Shown here in pieces: positions 34,996 to 37,143 of a stretch of DNA of 37,143 nucleotides (positions are counted from its first letter, which is position 1; each line of letters begins with the position of its first letter). The notes under the pieces were generated by a model, which ran no database searches, was not told where the DNA came from, and worked only from the letters and a program-made list of their open reading frames with translations. Source of the DNA: Desulfuromonadales bacterium (GTDB lineage Bacteria; Desulfobacterota; Desulfuromonadia; Desulfuromonadales; JAHYIW01); contig JARGFI010000026.1 of the NCBI GenBank assembly GCA_029210745.1, positions 1 through 37,143 on the forward strand. The letters run 5' to 3'. The position numbers were made by a program, and so were the translations under genes.

Positions 34996-35933
34996 GCCAA
35001 AGGAACCGGTCGGGCGGCGACGATCGATTGCAGCACCTCTCTCTTGCCGAGGGTTTCATGTTCGGCGCGCGGAATCAGCCGGTGGGCACCGACCGGGAGG
35101 ATCATCTCGCGCACATCTTCGGGGATGACGTAAGCGCGGCCGCGCAGGTAGGCGGCGGCACGGGCGGCATCGGCGATGGCGATCCCGCCGCGGGTCGAGA
35201 TGCCGGAGAGGAGCATCTCATGGTCGCGGGTGGCAACGATCAGAGTGTGAATGTAATCGAGCACCCGGTCGCCAAGCTGGATTTCCTCGTGGATGAAACG
35301 GCGCGCGGTGAGAATGTCGTCAAGGGTCAGCAACGCGTGCATGGCGCGGATTTCCTCGCGGATACTCCCCGCGCGGATAATCTCTTTTTCGATCGCCGGC
35401 GGAGGATAACCGACGCCGGTAGTGATCAGAAAACGATCCATCTGCGATTCAGGCAACGGGTAGGTGCCGACCTGTTCGAGCGGATTCTGGGTGGCGATCA
35501 CCAGAAAAGGATCGGGCAGATTGTGGGTCGTCCCCTCAATCGTCACCCGGCGTTCCTCCATCGCTTCGAGCAGGGCACTCTGGGTTTTCGGCGTGGCGCG
35601 ATTGATTTCGTCGACCAGCAGCAGATTGTTGAAGATCGGGCCGGGCATGAATTTGAATGCGTTCTTTTCCCGGTCGAAGATCGACAGCCCGGTGATGTCG
35701 GACGGCAGCAGATCGCTGGTACATTGCACCCGCCCGAAACTGAGCCCGAGAGCACCCGAAAGAGCCAACGCCAAAGTGGTTTTGCCGAGGCCGGGGATAT
35801 CTTCAAGGAGCAGATGCCCTCCTGCCAGCAGCGCGGTCATGGCCAGGCGCAGCGCTTCAATCTTTCCTTGCAAAAAATCGGCAACAAGGATGTCGATCGT
35901 TTTGGTTATCAGTGCGTGGCGGGGCAGACTCAT
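34992..35933 (-). CDS. MoxR-family AAA+ ATPase
   Basis: MoxR ATPases are chaperone-like and work with vWA/DUF58 partners in envelope or metal-enzyme maturation. The 313-residue protein has Walker A in EDIPGLGKTTLAL, Walker B in LLLVDEINRA, and sensor segments ATQNPLEQVGTYPLPESQMDRFL and SGISTRGGIAIADAARA. ATG 35933 has AAGGA six bases upstream. It heads the moxR-DUF58-TgpA unit, a well-known arrangement. Confidence 0.94.
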   Translation of the reverse strand: MSLPRHALITKTIDILVADFLQGKIEALRLAMTALLAGGHLLLEDIPGLGKTTLALALSGALGLSFGRVQCTSDLLPSDITGLSIFDREKNAFKFMPGPIFNNLLLVDEINRATPKTQSALLEAMEERRVTIEGTTHNLPDPFLVIATQNPLEQVGTYPLPESQMDRFLITTGVGYPPPAIEKEIIRAGSIREEIRAMHALLTLDDILTARRFIHEEIQLGDRVLDYIHTLIVATRDHEMLLSGISTRGGIAIADAARAAAYLRGRAYVIPEDVREMILPVGAHRLIPRAEHETLGKREVLQSIVAARPVPLA

Positions 35934-36078
35934 GAAATGTCCTTCCGGGAGGATTGATGTCAACACGAGTGTAGGATTACATTATTGCAGGTTTAGGAGA
36001 AAAGACGCAAGAGAGGTGAGATTTATTTCTTTTGGATGCAGAGTTTTGATGGTGGAAATTTAAAATGATCGTTATTGA

Positions 36079-36108
36079 AGCGCCCCCGCAGGGATCAGCG
36101 AGGGCGCT
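36079..36108 (-). terminator. hairpin downstream of the last gene
   Basis: AGCGCCC (36079-36085) and GGGCGCT (36102-36108) pair, with an inner CGC/GCG extension and an 8-base loop. It lies about 32 bases past the stop of the minus-strand gene ending at 36141. The T-run is better on the plus strand (36114-36119), so direction is uncertain. Confidence 0.45.
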
Positions 36109-36140
36109 GGATCGTTTTTCTAATAGCGAAATTAATGCGT

Positions 36141-37143
36141 TTATTTACGCAATCTGACAAAATCTACATATAGATTCCATTCTGGAAGAGAGGTGGTGTC
36201 ATATCCCAACGATTGCAGTTTATTTAGCGTATATGAACTCCAGGTTCGTTTGATTGTCAGAGGCGTAACCGTGTATGGATATAATGGGAGCAAACTACCA
36301 ATTTTATCATTGTACTCTCTCCAGCTTTCGCCTGCACCATAGCGTATTTCTTCGCCATAACGGTATTCCTTATAAAGGTACTCCCCCCCATTGTACTCAT
36401 AATAACCAAGATCCTTCCAAGGACTCTGGAAGGGCGTAATGTTTTCTAGACCGTAGTTTGCGGGCAGCTGCACGCACATGTGTGAATACCTCGTATGGTT
36501 TCTGAAATTGGAATAAATTCTGCGGCTATACTCATTGCACTCATACGCCTCAAATGCAACCTCAGTGTAAACTTGACTGAAAGCAATGAAAACTGGTTCG
36601 GAATAGTATTGTAAAGCACCATTTTTATCTTTTGTCGTAACTGTAAGGTACGGAGAAAAGGGGGCACCCTTGACGTTCGCATAAATTGACCCTTTATTTT
36701 TCTGTTTATTGATATATTCAATTTTTCCATTTGAGCTTGGTGTGAGTGATACAATGATCTTATTTGTACATTCCCATCTAGAAGGGTAGCTGGCAATTTC
36801 GATGGAGACTATTTCGGCAGGTTTGCCAAGCCACTCAAACTCCCACTCAATGAAATTAATGCCAGTAGAAAAGTTGATAAACTTAGAAATTTTTTCACCA
36901 CCAAATTCACTGGACCCTTCGTGAAAGAAAGCTTCAGAGGAGGTTTCCTGAGATATTTGCTTGATGATTAGATACGACCAGCTGTTGTCCTTAATTTCTA
37001 CCACCCGTCCAACCACCGCGCCAGTCTCATTCCCCAGCGCCCCCTGAAACACCAACACAAATTGCCCGTCGGGATCGGCATCTTCGGGGACCTTTACTGT
37101 GAGTGGGCTGCTGGTTACTCCGGCGGCGAGGGTGCGTGTCCAT
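36141..37143 (-). CDS. C-terminal part of an unrecognised protein with composition break (runs off the window)
   Basis: The frame is open from the window end (about 333 residues) to the stop at 36141; the N-terminus lies beyond 37143, so the GTG at 37058 is internal. The first part (VTSSPLTVKVPEDADPDG, then FVLVFQGALGNETGAVVGRV) looks like a beta-sandwich-type repeat and is GC-rich. From about 36990 downward the coding sequence becomes AT-rich and the protein is rich in Tyr, Asn, Ser and Lys, with two Cys near the middle. I recognise no family. The pattern suggests a conserved presentation part joined to a variable, possibly acquired, C-terminal domain, probably extracellular. Confidence 0.7.
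   Translation of the reverse strand, partial: WTRTLAAGVTSSPLTVKVPEDADPDGQFVLVFQGALGNETGAVVGRVVEIKDNSWSYLIIKQISQETSSEAFFHEGSSEFGGEKISKFINFSTGINFIEWEFEWLGKPAEIVSIEIASYPSRWECTNKIIVSLTPSSNGKIEYINKQKNKGSIYANVKGAPFSPYLTVTTKDKNGALQYYSEPVFIAFSQVYTEVAFEAYECNEYSRRIYSNFRNHTRYSHMCVQLPANYGLENITPFQSPWKDLGYYEYNGGEYLYKEYRYGEEIRYGAGESWREYNDKIGSLLPLYPYTVTPLTIKRTWSSYTLNKLQSLGYDTTSLPEWNLYVDFVRLRK

Noticed and set aside
35028-35957. A 309-codon plus-strand open frame
   Set aside because: It is antisense to moxR, whose Walker motifs are intact.

Overview
The window is bacterial chromosome, moderately GC-rich, with dense operons. Several marks point to an anaerobic, respiring Desulfuromonadales-type bacterium (Geobacter / Pelobacter / Desulfuromonas group): system II cytochrome c maturation (ResB plus a CcsA-type protein), the futalosine route to menaquinone (mqnB, mqnD), a sigma-54-type promoter ahead of a chemoreceptor, a large fused biotin-dependent carboxylase, and several conserved genes of unknown role. 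This placement is inferred from gene content; no rRNA is present to confirm it.

Layout. Bases 1-1363 (minus) hold the N-terminal part of a methyl-accepting chemotaxis protein whose sensor region carries two zinc-binding CZB-like repeats. A non-coding stretch follows, then tRNA-Ala(GGC) with its own promoter and terminator. A beta-propeller lipoprotein (plus) converges on a minus-strand unit of ppiD-type chaperone, purC and a TPR lipoprotein. From about 7.1 to 12.6 kb lies the rod-shape cluster mreB-mreC-mreD-mrdA(PBP2)-rodA. It converges on a minus unit of ccsB-type gene, resB and a small S4 RNA-binding protein. From 14.9 to 18.6 kb is a tightly overlapping biotin operon, bioW-bioF-bioH-bioC, behind a BirA-like palindrome.

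Next come an exported FG-GAP protein, a small GAF-domain protein (minus) and oligoendopeptidase F. A minus operon encodes an uncharacterised 359-residue protein, futalosine hydrolase (mqnB) and mqnD. At 26-30.7 kb a strong promoter drives a two-gene biotin-dependent acyl-CoA carboxylase: a carboxyltransferase and a 979-residue biotin carboxylase-biotin carrier fusion. A small zinc-ribbon protein and an MBL-fold hydrolase follow. A minus operon of MoxR ATPase, DUF58 protein and TgpA-type transglutaminase precedes the last gene, the C-terminal end of an unrecognised protein whose base composition changes sharply along its length.

Functional links: the biotin operon supplies the cofactor used by the carboxylase 8 kb away. 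The cytochrome c and menaquinone genes both serve anaerobic respiration. The most notable points are the coexistence in one operon of two different routes to the pimeloyl precursor of biotin (BioW and BioC/BioH), the BirA-like operator over its promoter, the duplicated zinc-site chemoreceptor sensor, and the enlarged carboxylase subunit. No mobile element, CRISPR array or prophage is visible.
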